DNA of 64,000 nucleotides from Paraglaciecola sp030730205 (GTDB lineage Bacteria; Pseudomonadota; Gammaproteobacteria; Enterobacterales; Alteromonadaceae). Of the stretch, positions 35,136 through 44,296 are shown piece by piece. The position numbers and the translations under genes are program-made. Every line of letters starts with the position of its first letter. Position 1 is the first letter of the stretch. The stretch lies in contig NZ_JBGQOM010000008.1 of NCBI RefSeq assembly GCF_052119645.1, positions 124,001-188,000 of the forward strand, given 5' to 3'. The notes beneath the pieces are model-generated. The model was given only the letters and a program-made list of their open reading frames with translations. It did no database searches and had not been told where the DNA came from.

Positions 35136-36017
35136 ATGAAACAATCCCTTTTACTTATTTTACTCCTCTTAAGTGTTAGTGCCTGTGCTAACTCTCCTCA
35201 GCCAGAACAATCTGGCGTAGTTGTACAAGAAACCCATGCATTTAAGGATGTGGTAAAAACCATAAAGCAAAAAACCACTCGGTATAACAGTGATAATGTC
35301 TTAGTGGTCGTTGATATTGACAATACCCTATTGACCAGTGAAAGTGATTTGGGTGGCGATATTTGGTATCAATGGCAACGCGGTAGCTTAGCGGTAAAAC
35401 CCCGTGAAGAGCAAAAAGTACAATGTTTGTTTGAAGACAGCATTAGTTTATTATACGAACTTAGTCCGATGGTGCTGACTGAATCTGCCTTACCTGCGAT
35501 GATTAACGACTGGCAACAGCAAGGTATTACCGTATTTGCCTTAACCTCTCGCTCGCCTAAAACGCGCTCCGCAACTGAACGTGAATTGTCTCGTGCAGGC
35601 ATTGATCTCAGTGTTACGGCATTGAGCCCAGTAGGCCAAGACGCGCCACTTCTACGAGAGTTTATCCCAAGAGAAATGACGTATATGCAAGGTATCATGA
35701 TGACCTCTGGTATGAATAAAGGCGCAATGCTTGATTACCTACTAAGTAAAATGCAGCGACAGTTCAAAGCGATCGTGTTTGTCGACGATTCGCAAAAAAA
35801 TATCGATAACTTATACGAAGCGTATAAGGGCAATGGCAGTATAGACATGACGATTTTTCACTACAACAAGGTAGAAGAAGACCGCATGAAAACAAATGGT
35901 GCAATACTGAGTCAAAATCAAGCTGATGAGATGGCCCACCAATGGGATACTTTAACAGCATTGATAAATTCAATTTATCCAAGCAGAAGCTCAGGTAGCT
36001 GTTTAAGCAGCAACTAA
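35136..36017 (+). CDS. DUF2608-like HAD-fold lipoprotein
   Basis: 293 aa. The N-terminus MKQSLLLILLLLSVSAC is a lipoprotein signal (Cys17). The mature part carries VLVVVDIDNTLLTSES, the HAD motif I (DxDxT), ALTSRSPKTRS as motif II, and AIVFVDDSQKNIDNL as the acidic motif IV region. Such DUF2608 proteins are predicted envelope phosphatases with no known substrate. The start has GAAGAAG upstream. The C-terminal 15 residues are low-complexity and Ser-rich. A terminator-like hairpin follows. Confidence 0.83.
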   Translation: MKQSLLLILLLLSVSACANSPQPEQSGVVVQETHAFKDVVKTIKQKTTRYNSDNVLVVVDIDNTLLTSESDLGGDIWYQWQRGSLAVKPREEQKVQCLFEDSISLLYELSPMVLTESALPAMINDWQQQGITVFALTSRSPKTRSATERELSRAGIDLSVTALSPVGQDAPLLREFIPREMTYMQGIMMTSGMNKGAMLDYLLSKMQRQFKAIVFVDDSQKNIDNLYEAYKGNGSIDMTIFHYNKVEEDRMKTNGAILSQNQADEMAHQWDTLTALINSIYPSRSSGSCLSSN

Positions 36018-36038
36018 CTCCCTTTCCTCTTCCCAATA

Positions 36039-36066
36039 AACCGGCCTAATTTTTAGCAGGCCGGTT
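36039..36066. terminator. Intrinsic terminator after the DUF2608-like gene
   Basis: AACCGGCCT and AGGCCGGTT form a nine-base perfect stem around a ten-base loop (AATTTTTAGC), followed by AATTTTG. It begins 22 bp after the stop. Confidence 0.8.
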
Positions 36067-36161
36067 AATTTTGTGGCATAATATGCGCCAAATTTTCTGC
36101 TGCTTTGTAAACATCGCGCAGTTAACGCACTTTCTCACTATCTAACCTTGGAATTATTACC

Positions 36162-37745
36162 TTGCTAAGCACCGCAAACATCACCATGCAATTTGGCGAA
36201 AAGCCACTATTTGAAAATGTATCCGTTAAATTTGGCAACAATAATCGTTATGGTTTAATTGGTGCCAATGGCAGTGGTAAATCCACCTTTATGAAAATTT
36301 TAGGCGGTGACTTAGAGCCTTCAGCAGGCAATGTGTCTACCGATCCGGGTGAACGTATTGGTAAGTTAAAACAAGATCAGTTCGCTTATGAGGAATATAG
36401 CGTTATTGATGCCGTTGTTATGGGTCACACTGAACTTTGGACGGTAAAAGCCGAAAGAGACGCGATATACGCTAATCCAGAGATGACCGAGGAAGATGGT
36501 ATTCGTGTTGCTGAACTTGAGTCTGAGTTTGCCGAAATGGATGGTTATACGGCAGAAGCGAGAGCAGGTGAATTACTTATCGCAGTAGGTATTCCGGTAG
36601 AACAACATTATGGCTTAATGAGTGAAATAGCCCCAGGTTGGAAATTAAGGGTATTACTTGCTCAAGTGTTGTTTTCAGATCCTGACATCATGTTGTTAGA
36701 TGAACCCACTAACAACTTGGACATTAATACGATCCGTTGGTTAGAGACCATATTGAACGAACGTAACTGCACCATGATCATCATTTCGCACGATCGACAT
36801 TTCTTAAACTCAGTCTGCACGCATATGGCCGATTTAGATTACGGCGAGATCCGTTTGTTTGCTGGTAATTACGATGAATATATGACCGCGTCTACTCAAG
36901 CGCGCGAACGTTTATTGGCCGATAATGCGAAGAAAAAAGCTCAAATAGCCGAGTTACGCACCTTTGTTAGTCGCTTTTCTGCCAATGCGTCTAAGTCGAA
37001 ACAAGCAACCAGTCGCGCTAAACAGATAGATAAAATAAAATTGGATGACGTTAAACCCTCTAGTCGTCAAAACCCTTTTATTCGGTTTGAAGAAAGTAAA
37101 AAGCTGCATCGTCAAGCGCTAGAAGTGACTGAATTATCAAAATCATTTGATGAGCAATTGTTTAAAAATCTAAATCTAATGGTAGAAGTTGGTGAGCGTG
37201 TCGCCGTGATCGGTGCTAACGGTGTAGGTAAAACCACTTTATTGAATTGTTTAATGTCAAAGGTTGTGCCATCCACTGGGGAAGTCAAATGGTCGGAAAA
37301 TTCAAACATAGGCTATTATGCGCAGGATCATGCATCAGACTTTGAAAAAGACTTGTCTCTGGTTGAATGGATGTATCAATGGGCACAAGAAGGAGATGAT
37401 GAACAGGTTATCAGAGGCACACTGGGGCGTTTATTATTTTCGCAAAGCGAAATCAATAAGTCTGTGAAGGTTATCTCTGGTGGTGAGCAAGGACGGATGC
37501 TTTTTGGCAAGCTTATGTTGCAAAAACCCAATATTTTAGTCATGGATGAACCTACTAACCACTTAGATATGGAATCTATTGAGTCACTTAACTTGGCCTT
37601 GGAAAACTACCCAGGCACCTTGATTTTTGTTAGTCACGATCGAGAGTTTGTATCGTCTCTCGCCACGCGTATTATCGAAATAACACCAAGTAAGGTCATT
37701 GATTTTAAAGGTGATTACGAGAGCTATTTAGCCAGCCAAGCCTAA
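36162..37745 (+). CDS. ybiT: ABC-F family ATPase YbiT
   Basis: 527 aa with TTG start; TTGGAA lies upstream and the start aligns with E. coli YbiT (MLVSSN versus MLSTAN). Two ATP-binding domains are joined by a charged linker (about residues 245-310). Walker A GANGSGKST is followed by the first signature, which reads APGWK instead of LSGGQ, and the second domain has GANGVGKTT and SGGEQGRM. ABC-F proteins bind the ribosome E-site and relieve stalled translation; there are no membrane segments. The odd first signature is normal for YbiT. It is convergent with a 57-aa gene and shares a terminator with it. Confidence 0.95.
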   Translation: MLSTANITMQFGEKPLFENVSVKFGNNNRYGLIGANGSGKSTFMKILGGDLEPSAGNVSTDPGERIGKLKQDQFAYEEYSVIDAVVMGHTELWTVKAERDAIYANPEMTEEDGIRVAELESEFAEMDGYTAEARAGELLIAVGIPVEQHYGLMSEIAPGWKLRVLLAQVLFSDPDIMLLDEPTNNLDINTIRWLETILNERNCTMIIISHDRHFLNSVCTHMADLDYGEIRLFAGNYDEYMTASTQARERLLADNAKKKAQIAELRTFVSRFSANASKSKQATSRAKQIDKIKLDDVKPSSRQNPFIRFEESKKLHRQALEVTELSKSFDEQLFKNLNLMVEVGERVAVIGANGVGKTTLLNCLMSKVVPSTGEVKWSENSNIGYYAQDHASDFEKDLSLVEWMYQWAQEGDDEQVIRGTLGRLLFSQSEINKSVKVISGGEQGRMLFGKLMLQKPNILVMDEPTNHLDMESIESLNLALENYPGTLIFVSHDREFVSSLATRIIEITPSKVIDFKGDYESYLASQA

Positions 37746-37775
37746 ATATTTTACTAGGATTAAATAGGCAATAAA

Positions 37776-37796
37776 AAACCGGAATTAATCCGGTTT
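37776..37796. terminator. Bidirectional intrinsic terminator
   Basis: AAACCGGA and TCCGGTTT form an eight-base stem with loop ATTAA. A-rich sequence lies on the left (T-rich for the minus strand) and TTTCTTATT on the right. It separates ybiT (+) from the 57-aa gene (-). Confidence 0.85.
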
Positions 37797-37820
37797 CTTA
37801 TTGCTTGGTATTCACAACGA

Positions 37821-37994
37821 TTAATGAATCGTCAGTAACCAAGATACAAACGCTTTCGCCTCTTGGGTTGAAGTAAAAACATTCAACTTTTGACCAAATT
37901 GGTCAGCAAACGCCACTTTGTGTTTGTTAACAGATATTGCATGCACTGGGCACGCTACACGGATATCAGTACCGTGATAGGTAGTAAATGACAT
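37821..37994 (-). CDS. Conserved-looking small protein, unknown function (57 aa)
   Basis: The frame runs from the ATG at 37994 to a TAA at 37821 and encodes MSFTTYHGTDIRVACPVHAI, then a strand-rich segment and the tail KAFVSWLLTIH. It has a coherent composition with alternating hydrophobic residues (one Cys, three His), no signal peptide and no membrane segment. A bidirectional terminator lies just past its stop. I do not recognise the family. The ribosome-binding site is weak (TAGAG). Confidence 0.55.
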   Translation of the reverse strand: MSFTTYHGTDIRVACPVHAISVNKHKVAFADQFGQKLNVFTSTQEAKAFVSWLLTIH

Positions 37995-38377
37995 AATAAA
38001 ACTCTATTTTACAGATAAGCCACTGTCTCGTATTAATCAATACAAACAAGGTTTATCAAAAACTAAAAAGAAGCTTCACTATAGTGTTGACGATAACGCT
38101 ATTAAGGTTTTATCTGTATGAGCTACAAGGAAAAAGTATCCTGTTTTACGCTCACGAGCTCGCCGTACAATAATTCAGCTTTGTTATTTTTTTAATGTTG
38201 GTCGACTGGATCAGAGAAAGACAATACATTGAAGACTTGTTTGGTGAGAGGATAAACAAGTCGTAAGGAGTCTATGATGAATGGTGGTTATTAGCAAGCC
38301 TTATTAATGATAAAACTAAGTTATCTTGTTTAGCGTGTTATCATCGCCTTCCGTAGTTTACTGATCCACTAATCCTT
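37995..38377. other. Intergenic region, no gene seen
   Basis: 383 bp between two divergent genes. Two reading frames of about 23-25 codons (near 38118 and 38194) have no recognisable content. The region would hold promoters for the 57-aa gene and the NYN-domain gene. No strong repeat or RNA structure is evident. Confidence 0.4.
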
Positions 38378-38851
38378 ATGCTCAAAATTGCAGTACTTGT
38401 CGATGTGCAAAATATTTACTACACCACTCGCGACGCTTTCGCCAAACAATTTAATTACCGAGAGTTTTGGCAGCAACTTAGTCAACGAGGAGAGATAGTT
38501 ATCGCCAATGCTTACGCAATAGACAAAGGAGATATGCAACAAGGTAAGTTTCAAAATGCCTTGAAGCACATCGGTTTCAACGTAAAATTAAAACCCTTTA
38601 TCCAACGTAGTGATGGCTCGGCGAAAGGAGATTGGGACGTAGGCATTACTATCGACGCCCTTGAGGCAGCAAAAGATATTGATTGTTTGGTTTTGCTCTC
38701 TGGTGATGGAGACTTTGATTTACTGCTCGCTACTTTAAAGCATAAACATCAATGCAGAACGGTGGTCTATGGCGTTCCCCAACTCACAGCAAACTCTTTA
38801 GTGAATGCTGCCGACGAGTTTATTAAAATCGACGACAGCCTGCTACTGTAG
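38378..38851 (+). CDS. NYN-domain (LabA/DUF88-like) putative ribonuclease
   Basis: 157 aa. It starts LKIAVLVDVQNIYYTTRD with the first conserved Asp (in VDVQN), has DWDVGITIDALEAAKDID with the middle Asp, and ends LLSGDGDFDLLLATLKHK and GVPQLTANSL. This acidic pattern matches the NYN branch of PIN-like nucleases. Targets are unknown. It is convergent with feoB with only two bases between the stops. Confidence 0.85.
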   Translation: MLKIAVLVDVQNIYYTTRDAFAKQFNYREFWQQLSQRGEIVIANAYAIDKGDMQQGKFQNALKHIGFNVKLKPFIQRSDGSAKGDWDVGITIDALEAAKDIDCLVLLSGDGDFDLLLATLKHKHQCRTVVYGVPQLTANSLVNAADEFIKIDDSLLL

Positions 38852-38853
38852 GT

Positions 38854-40668
38854 TTAAATAAACGTTGCGGCCAAGAATGCCAAGAAATAGGCAAGAAGGC
38901 CGTAACCAACAAATAAGCCCCAAGCGATCTTTTTACTGCCTGTTTCGCCTTTAATTGTCGCTACTGTAGCAACACACTGCAACGCTACGACGTAAAACAG
39001 CATCAGACCAATTCCAGCCCCTAAAGCCAAACCATCGCTTTGAATGTTTGCAGCCAGTCCAGCAATATTTTCATCCGCTCCTTCGATACCAAACAAAGTA
39101 CCCAGTGCACCCACGAAAACTTCTCTGGCTAAAAACGAGACTAAAATAGCCACGCCATAACGCCAATCCAAACCCAAAGGCGTAAATATCGGATCAATCC
39201 AATGGCCTAGCATTGCCAAATACGAAGACTGTAAGTCACCGTTTTGCGGAAAATAGCCCAAAAACCAAATAACCACAGAAACCACAAAAATGACTGGCGC
39301 AGCTCGTTTAATGAACTGCTTAGCACTGGTTAATACGCGGTGAATAAGGGGTTTCCAGTGCGGTAATCGGTAAGTGGGCAATTCTAGAATAAAGGGCATT
39401 TCAGCCTGATCTGTATTCATGTCAGTGAGTTTATTAAGCAAAGTACTCACTAATAAGGCGGTTAAAATCCCGATGAAATACAAAATGAAAAACGTAATCC
39501 CCTGTAAGTTAAGTAAACCACCTAAGTATTGCGTTTCAGGGACCAGCACCGCTATTAATAGCGCATAAACTGGCAAACGAGCAGAACATGACATCAAAGG
39601 GATAGTCATCATGGTAATTAGGCGTTTGCGCGGTGATTCGATGGTTCTCGCGGCAAATATCGCAGGGATAGCGCATGCGTGGCCTGATAAGTAAGGAATA
39701 AAGCTTCTGCCAGATAAACCAAAAAAGCTTAGCGGTTTATGGCAAATTAACGCTGCACGAGCTAAGTAACCAGTATCCTCTAATAGGCCAATGACCAAGG
39801 TCAGTACCATAATTTGTGGCACAAAGACTAAAAATGATCCTACTCCGCCAAAGAGCGCATCAGTAACAAAATCATTAACAACCCCAGGCGGTAACACACT
39901 ACTAGACAGTGCAGCTAACTGGCCAACGATGGCTTCAACACCATCCATTAAAGGACTTGCCCAAGTAAAAATACTCTGAAATAACAGGAACATAATGACT
40001 AAAAAGATTAAACCACCAAATACATTATTCAGCAAAAAGTCATCTATTTTGTTTTGTCTTTTCAGTACTACATCCGCTTTTATGCCATATTGCTGAGATA
40101 ATTTTCGACTGATTTCCAATACGGGTTGGCTTGCCTCTTCTGTTTTTAGCGGGATGAAATCTTGCGGATGTTGAGCCGCATCGAGCAAGGCAAGTCTAAA
40201 CTCATGTAAGCCAATTAAGGTTTTGGCCGAAAGAGCATGCACCTTACAACCTAAGTCTTGTGCGAGTTGTTCGGTATCAATATGATGGCCAAAACGAGAG
40301 ACTTCATCGATCATATTTAAGGCAAATATAAGGCCTTTGTTATGTTGAAAGGCAAGATCTCTGACCTGCAAGCCAAACACCAAACTACGTTCTAAACGAG
40401 TAGCATCCAAGTTACATACAATCAACGAGGTGTCATCGCTATGCATCGCTTCATGCAACTTAGCAATAGCTAGCTCTTCATCGCGAGAAAGGCTTTGTAA
40501 AGAATAGGTACCAGGAAAATCAACTAGTTGATACTGATCAAACTTTCCACTTTTGAGCTCTACCGTTACGCCTGGGAAATTAGCTACTTTTTGACGCATT
40601 CCGGTTAATTGATTGAATAATAAGCTCTTGCCTGAGTTGGGTTTACCAACCAAGATGATATTTTTCAT
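38854..40668 (-). CDS. feoB: Ferrous iron transporter FeoB (short form)
   Basis: 604 aa, shorter than the roughly 770 aa of E. coli FeoB. The N-terminal G domain has G1 GKPNSGKS (about 8-15), G3 DFPGTYSL and G4 NMID. The transmembrane core has two nucleoside-recognition gate repeats, including the highly conserved FGLSGRSFIPYLSGHACAIPA and TIESPRKRLI. The short length reflects compact linkers; the core motifs are complete, so it should work as a GTP-driven Fe(II) permease. It is preceded by feoA and a Fur-like box. No feoC was found. Confidence 0.93.
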   Translation of the reverse strand: MKNIILVGKPNSGKSLLFNQLTGMRQKVANFPGVTVELKSGKFDQYQLVDFPGTYSLQSLSRDEELAIAKLHEAMHSDDTSLIVCNLDATRLERSLVFGLQVRDLAFQHNKGLIFALNMIDEVSRFGHHIDTEQLAQDLGCKVHALSAKTLIGLHEFRLALLDAAQHPQDFIPLKTEEASQPVLEISRKLSQQYGIKADVVLKRQNKIDDFLLNNVFGGLIFLVIMFLLFQSIFTWASPLMDGVEAIVGQLAALSSSVLPPGVVNDFVTDALFGGVGSFLVFVPQIMVLTLVIGLLEDTGYLARAALICHKPLSFFGLSGRSFIPYLSGHACAIPAIFAARTIESPRKRLITMMTIPLMSCSARLPVYALLIAVLVPETQYLGGLLNLQGITFFILYFIGILTALLVSTLLNKLTDMNTDQAEMPFILELPTYRLPHWKPLIHRVLTSAKQFIKRAAPVIFVVSVVIWFLGYFPQNGDLQSSYLAMLGHWIDPIFTPLGLDWRYGVAILVSFLAREVFVGALGTLFGIEGADENIAGLAANIQSDGLALGAGIGLMLFYVVALQCVATVATIKGETGSKKIAWGLFVGYGLLAYFLAFLAATFI

Positions 40669-40778
40669 TAACTGCCTTAAAACCTGTGTTTAATTGCAAT
40701 ACTTAACGTATCAACACTGAGAAATTTGCTGTGGTATTACTGCGTCTTTCGTTTGAAAAAATAAAACGATGATATGTA

Positions 40779-41009
40779 TTACGCAGCGGTGATATTGATG
40801 CGTGTGGCGATGCTTTGCTCCAAAGAATACACACAATCACCTAGTTGCAAAACCAAAGGGCCTTTTAGCGGGCTACGGCGTAAACATTGAATTAACTGCC
40901 CACTGGCAAACCCCATTTCGTTTAGGCGCTGCCCAATTGCAGGTACTAAAGTGGCATCAAGACTATCAATCATTGCTGATTGTTTATTTTTAATTTCCCA
41001 AAGCGTCAT
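40779..41009 (-). CDS. feoA: Ferrous iron transport protein FeoA
   Basis: 76 aa. A small SH3-like protein with LVPAIGQRLNEMGFASGQLIQCLRRS, then PLVLQLGDCVYSLEQSIATRI, the FeoA pattern. It is thought to assist FeoB at the membrane. It starts about 24 bp after a Fur-like box and is followed by feoB after 110 bp, so the two form an iron-regulated operon. Confidence 0.9.
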   Translation of the reverse strand: MTLWEIKNKQSAMIDSLDATLVPAIGQRLNEMGFASGQLIQCLRRSPLKGPLVLQLGDCVYSLEQSIATRINITAA

Positions 41010-41032
41010 ACAAGCACCTTAATAAAAGCTAC

Positions 41033-41053
41033 AAATGCAAACAATTCGCATTT
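41033..41053. promoter_or_regulatory. Fur-like box upstream of feoAB
   Basis: AAATGCAAACAATTCGCATTT is a 21-bp near-palindrome with exact AAATGC/GCATTT ends and AAT/ATT-type centre. It agrees with the AAATGAxAATxATTxTCATTT form of the Fur site at most positions. It lies 24-44 bp before the feoA start, where it could block transcription when iron is plentiful. Assigned by pattern and context only. Confidence 0.6.
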
Positions 41054-41116
41054 ATACCATTAAAGGGGGTAAGAGTGCAATCAATGTGCTGCACTCCTGC
41101 ACGTAAAGCGGACTTA

Positions 41117-42460
41117 TTATTTTACGCGTAAATGATCGGCTACCAAAAATGCCATTTCTAACACTTGGTCGGCGTTCAATCGTGGGTCGCACTGGGTTTT
41201 ATATGCTTGGGCTAAGTCATCATCACTGATTTGATATGCCCCACCTGTGCACTCAGTCACATGCTGTCCAGTCATTTCAAGATGAATACCTCCAGCATGA
41301 GTTCCTTCTGCTTTGTGTGCGGCAAAAAATTGCTGAATTTCACGCAAGATAGCATCAAAATTTCGCGTTTTAAAACCACTAGAAGCTTTAATAGTGTTAC
41401 CGTGCATCGGATCAGAACTCCACACCACTTTGCGGCCTTCTTGTTTAACACGGCGTAACAATCGTGGGAGATTCTTCTCGAGATTATCTGCACCCATGCG
41501 GGTGATTAGCGTTAAACGCCCCGCAGTATTCTGTGGGTTAAGCGCGTCAATTAATTGAATTAATTCGTCATCGCCCATGCTTGGACCCACTTTGACCCCT
41601 ATTGGGTTATGGATACCACGGAAGAATTCCAAATGCGCATGATCAAGTTGACGCGTACGTTCACCAATCCACAGCATGTGCGCCGAACAGTTGTACCAGT
41701 TGCCGCTTAGGGTGTCGATACGGGTTAAGGCTTGCTCGTAATTAAGCAATAGAGCTTCATGAGAAGTAAACAAAGACGTTTCATGCAAGGTTGGCGTATT
41801 GGTGGGATTGATCCCCATCACACTCATAAACTCTAGTGACTCTTGAATACGCTGGGCAATATCCTGATAGCGTTCTTTTAATGGATTGTTATCCACAAAC
41901 GCCATATTCCAACGGTTCACCTCGTTTAAATCAGCTAAACCGCCTTGAGCAAAAGCGCGCAACAAGTTCAAGGTCGCAGCAGACTGATTATAGGCTTCTA
42001 ACATTCTTTGTGGATCGGGTCGACGAGCCGCTTCTGTAAACTCAAAACTGTTAATAATATCGCCACGATAACTGGGTAAGGCTATGCCATCGATCGTTTC
42101 AAAGTCACCAGAGCGAGGCTTGGCATATTGGCCTGCCATACGCGCGACTTTAGTAACCGGACAACGGCCTGCAAAGGTCAAAACAATGGCCATTTGCAAG
42201 ATAACCTTAAAGGTATCGCGAATTTTAGGCGCATTAAATTCATTAAACGACTCAGCGCAATCGCCACCTTGCAATAAAAATCCATTGCCCTCGGCTACTG
42301 CGCCTAGCTGCTTAAATAATTGGCGAGTTTCGGCGGCAAAGACTAAAGGTGGATAACTCTTTAACTTTTGTTCAACTGCGCTTAATTGTTGTTTATCTTC
42401 ATACGTTGGTTGTTGCAAAATTGGCTTTGCACGCCAACTATCGGGTTGCCACTGGCTCAC
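41117..42460 (-). CDS. 3-deoxy-7-phosphoheptulonate synthase, class II
   Basis: 447 aa, the typical size of plant-like (AroA-II) DAHP synthases. It has LLQGGDCAESF near residue 60, GQYAKPRS, VKVGPSMGDDELI, RMGADNLEKNLP, WSSDPMHGNT and GGIHLEMTGQHVTECTGG. It condenses phosphoenolpyruvate with erythrose-4-phosphate, the first step of aromatic amino acid synthesis. There is no chorismate mutase or regulatory extension visible. No operon partner is adjacent. Confidence 0.96.
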   Translation of the reverse strand: MSQWQPDSWRAKPILQQPTYEDKQQLSAVEQKLKSYPPLVFAAETRQLFKQLGAVAEGNGFLLQGGDCAESFNEFNAPKIRDTFKVILQMAIVLTFAGRCPVTKVARMAGQYAKPRSGDFETIDGIALPSYRGDIINSFEFTEAARRPDPQRMLEAYNQSAATLNLLRAFAQGGLADLNEVNRWNMAFVDNNPLKERYQDIAQRIQESLEFMSVMGINPTNTPTLHETSLFTSHEALLLNYEQALTRIDTLSGNWYNCSAHMLWIGERTRQLDHAHLEFFRGIHNPIGVKVGPSMGDDELIQLIDALNPQNTAGRLTLITRMGADNLEKNLPRLLRRVKQEGRKVVWSSDPMHGNTIKASSGFKTRNFDAILREIQQFFAAHKAEGTHAGGIHLEMTGQHVTECTGGAYQISDDDLAQAYKTQCDPRLNADQVLEMAFLVADHLRVK

Positions 42461-42567
42461 AATGTTTCCTTATTCGGTTTTCAATAATAATTAGCCTAAA
42501 CATTTACAGTAAAAGGGCTGCATCAGACGTTAGAGGGTATGATAAACGAAAGCAATCAGAACATGCA

Positions 42568-43308
42568 CTATTCTAGATAAGTTTGAAATATCTTATTGCC
42601 AGCTTCATCAATTGCAAATCGAATACAGCAGCTAAAGATGTGAGATAAATCATCATTACTAATACTCTGTAGAGACCCCATTGTTTTCACAATTTGTCCT
42701 TGTTGGAGCAACCATATTTTATTGGCATATTGCTGGCACAAATTTAAATCGTGGTGATTCACCACCACCGCACTACCTGAGTCACTTAGGCGAGCCAATA
42801 AGCTAAACAGTAAATGTTGATGCTTAAAATCCAAGCCCTGAGTCGGCTCGTCTAATAAAATAATTGCCTGCCCCTGTTTAATAGCGGGCCATACTTGAAG
42901 CAGTGTCCGAGCAATATGTACCCGCCTTGCTTCACCACCCGAGAGTTGATTAAGGGGTTTATGCATCAGGTTTGTTAATTCAAGGGCATTTTCCAAGTCG
43001 GCAGGTAAGTCATAGCACTCGCTAAAGAAGTACAACACTTCTGAGACTGTTAAAGCAAACGCACTACTTTGCTGCTGTTCTTGAAAACAGCGAAAGCTAG
43101 CCAGTTGCGGCAAGCTGTAATCGACAATGCTGAGACCATTTAACAGGACAAGGCCGCTATCCAGTTCCAGCAAACCTGCGATAGCACTTAGTAAAGACGA
43201 TTTCCCCGCGCCATTAGTCCCAAGTACGTGTACAAAGTCGCCCTTATCAACATGGCCAGAAACCGCATTTAACCGCCCTGTTACGCTCAATTTGTCAAAC
43301 TTTACCAT
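42568..43308 (-). CDS. btuD: Vitamin B12 ABC transporter ATPase BtuD
   Basis: 246 aa. Walker A GTNGAGKSS (about residues 30-38), signature LSGGEARRVHIA, Walker B IILLDEPTQGLD. The sequence has the shortened N-terminus and CFQEQQQSSAFALTVSEVL that distinguish BtuD from other FecE-type ATPases. It pairs with the BtuC permease whose stop lies one base before its ATG. The periplasmic BtuF is not present nearby. Together they import cobalamin or a related corrinoid, used by the adenosyltransferase at 22.5 kb. Confidence 0.85.
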   Translation of the reverse strand: MVKFDKLSVTGRLNAVSGHVDKGDFVHVLGTNGAGKSSLLSAIAGLLELDSGLVLLNGLSIVDYSLPQLASFRCFQEQQQSSAFALTVSEVLYFFSECYDLPADLENALELTNLMHKPLNQLSGGEARRVHIARTLLQVWPAIKQGQAIILLDEPTQGLDFKHQHLLFSLLARLSDSGSAVVVNHHDLNLCQQYANKIWLLQQGQIVKTMGSLQSISNDDLSHIFSCCIRFAIDEAGNKIFQTYLE

Positions 43309-43309
43309 G

Positions 43310-44296
43310 TTAGTGACGCTTCTTACCTAAACGTGCAACAGAATAGAGAAAAATGGGGCCGCCTAAACTAGCGGTAATCATCGATACCGGTAAACTAATC
43401 CCCATGAACCAACGCGTAGCGAGCTCTACCCATAACAATAAACATGCGCCCAAGATAGCGGAAGCTGGCAGGATGAAACGATTGTCATAACCAAAAAAAT
43501 TCCGCAGTAAATGAGGCACTAATAACCCCACAAAGGCAATTGAACCTGCGAGCGACACTGCAGCTCCAACACTCAGCGCGCATACCAACAACATCTTGTT
43601 TTGAAATTTATGCACATCTAAGCCCGCCAACTGCGCGCTATTTTGACCAAAATAGTACCAATTTAACGCTCGCCCTTGCTTCATCAAGTACGCAATCAAT
43701 CCCCCCAGTAAGGGGGCGGCGAAAAATAAAATAGGCCAATCAGCCTGATGCAGACTTCCCATCAACCAAAACGTTAAGTTTCGCATTGACTGGGCATCTG
43801 AAAAAAAGTGTAACCATGCAACTACTGCCCCGCTGATAGTCGATATCGCAATACCAGCCAAAATGACAGAGGCATGATTAGCGGCTAATCTGCGCGCAAC
43901 GGAAAAAATTAAAATGGTAGAGATGATTGCGCCAATAAAACAACTAAGAGGAAGGAGATATTGAAGAATATTAGGCGCAAGCCCCCCACCCAATAATAAA
44001 AATAAAGCGGCACACAAACTGGCACCACTGGTAATACCGATAATACCGGGGTCAGCCAAAGGATTGTGCAGTAAAACTTGTAAACTGGCCGAACTAATCG
44101 ATAACGCAGCGCCAACCAAACAAGCCGTGATAACCAAAGGCAAACGCAGTTTAATGATAATTTGTTGGTCTAATTCGTTTTGCCAAGGCGCACTCAAGCC
44201 ATCAAATAGCACTAAAAGCACACTACACATTAGCACCAGCAAAAAACCACTTAAGTAGGTTTTATGCTTGTCTGTGTTTGTTTTAACGGACTGCAA
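43310..44296 (-). CDS. btuC: Vitamin B12 ABC transporter permease BtuC
   Basis: 328 aa, FecCD family with about ten membrane helices. Typical segments are LRLPLVITACLVGAALSISS, PLADPGIIGITSGASL, and near the end FVGLLVPHLLRNFFGYDNR with the coupling-loop Gly-rich region. It is assigned to BtuC because of the following BtuD, although siderophore permeases look alike. It overlaps the phosphatase gene upstream by 14 bp, so all three are probably one transcript. Confidence 0.83.
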   Translation of the reverse strand: MQSVKTNTDKHKTYLSGFLLVLMCSVLLVLFDGLSAPWQNELDQQIIIKLRLPLVITACLVGAALSISSASLQVLLHNPLADPGIIGITSGASLCAALFLLLGGGLAPNILQYLLPLSCFIGAIISTILIFSVARRLAANHASVILAGIAISTISGAVVAWLHFFSDAQSMRNLTFWLMGSLHQADWPILFFAAPLLGGLIAYLMKQGRALNWYYFGQNSAQLAGLDVHKFQNKMLLVCALSVGAAVSLAGSIAFVGLLVPHLLRNFFGYDNRFILPASAILGACLLLWVELATRWFMGISLPVSMITASLGGPIFLYSVARLGKKRH

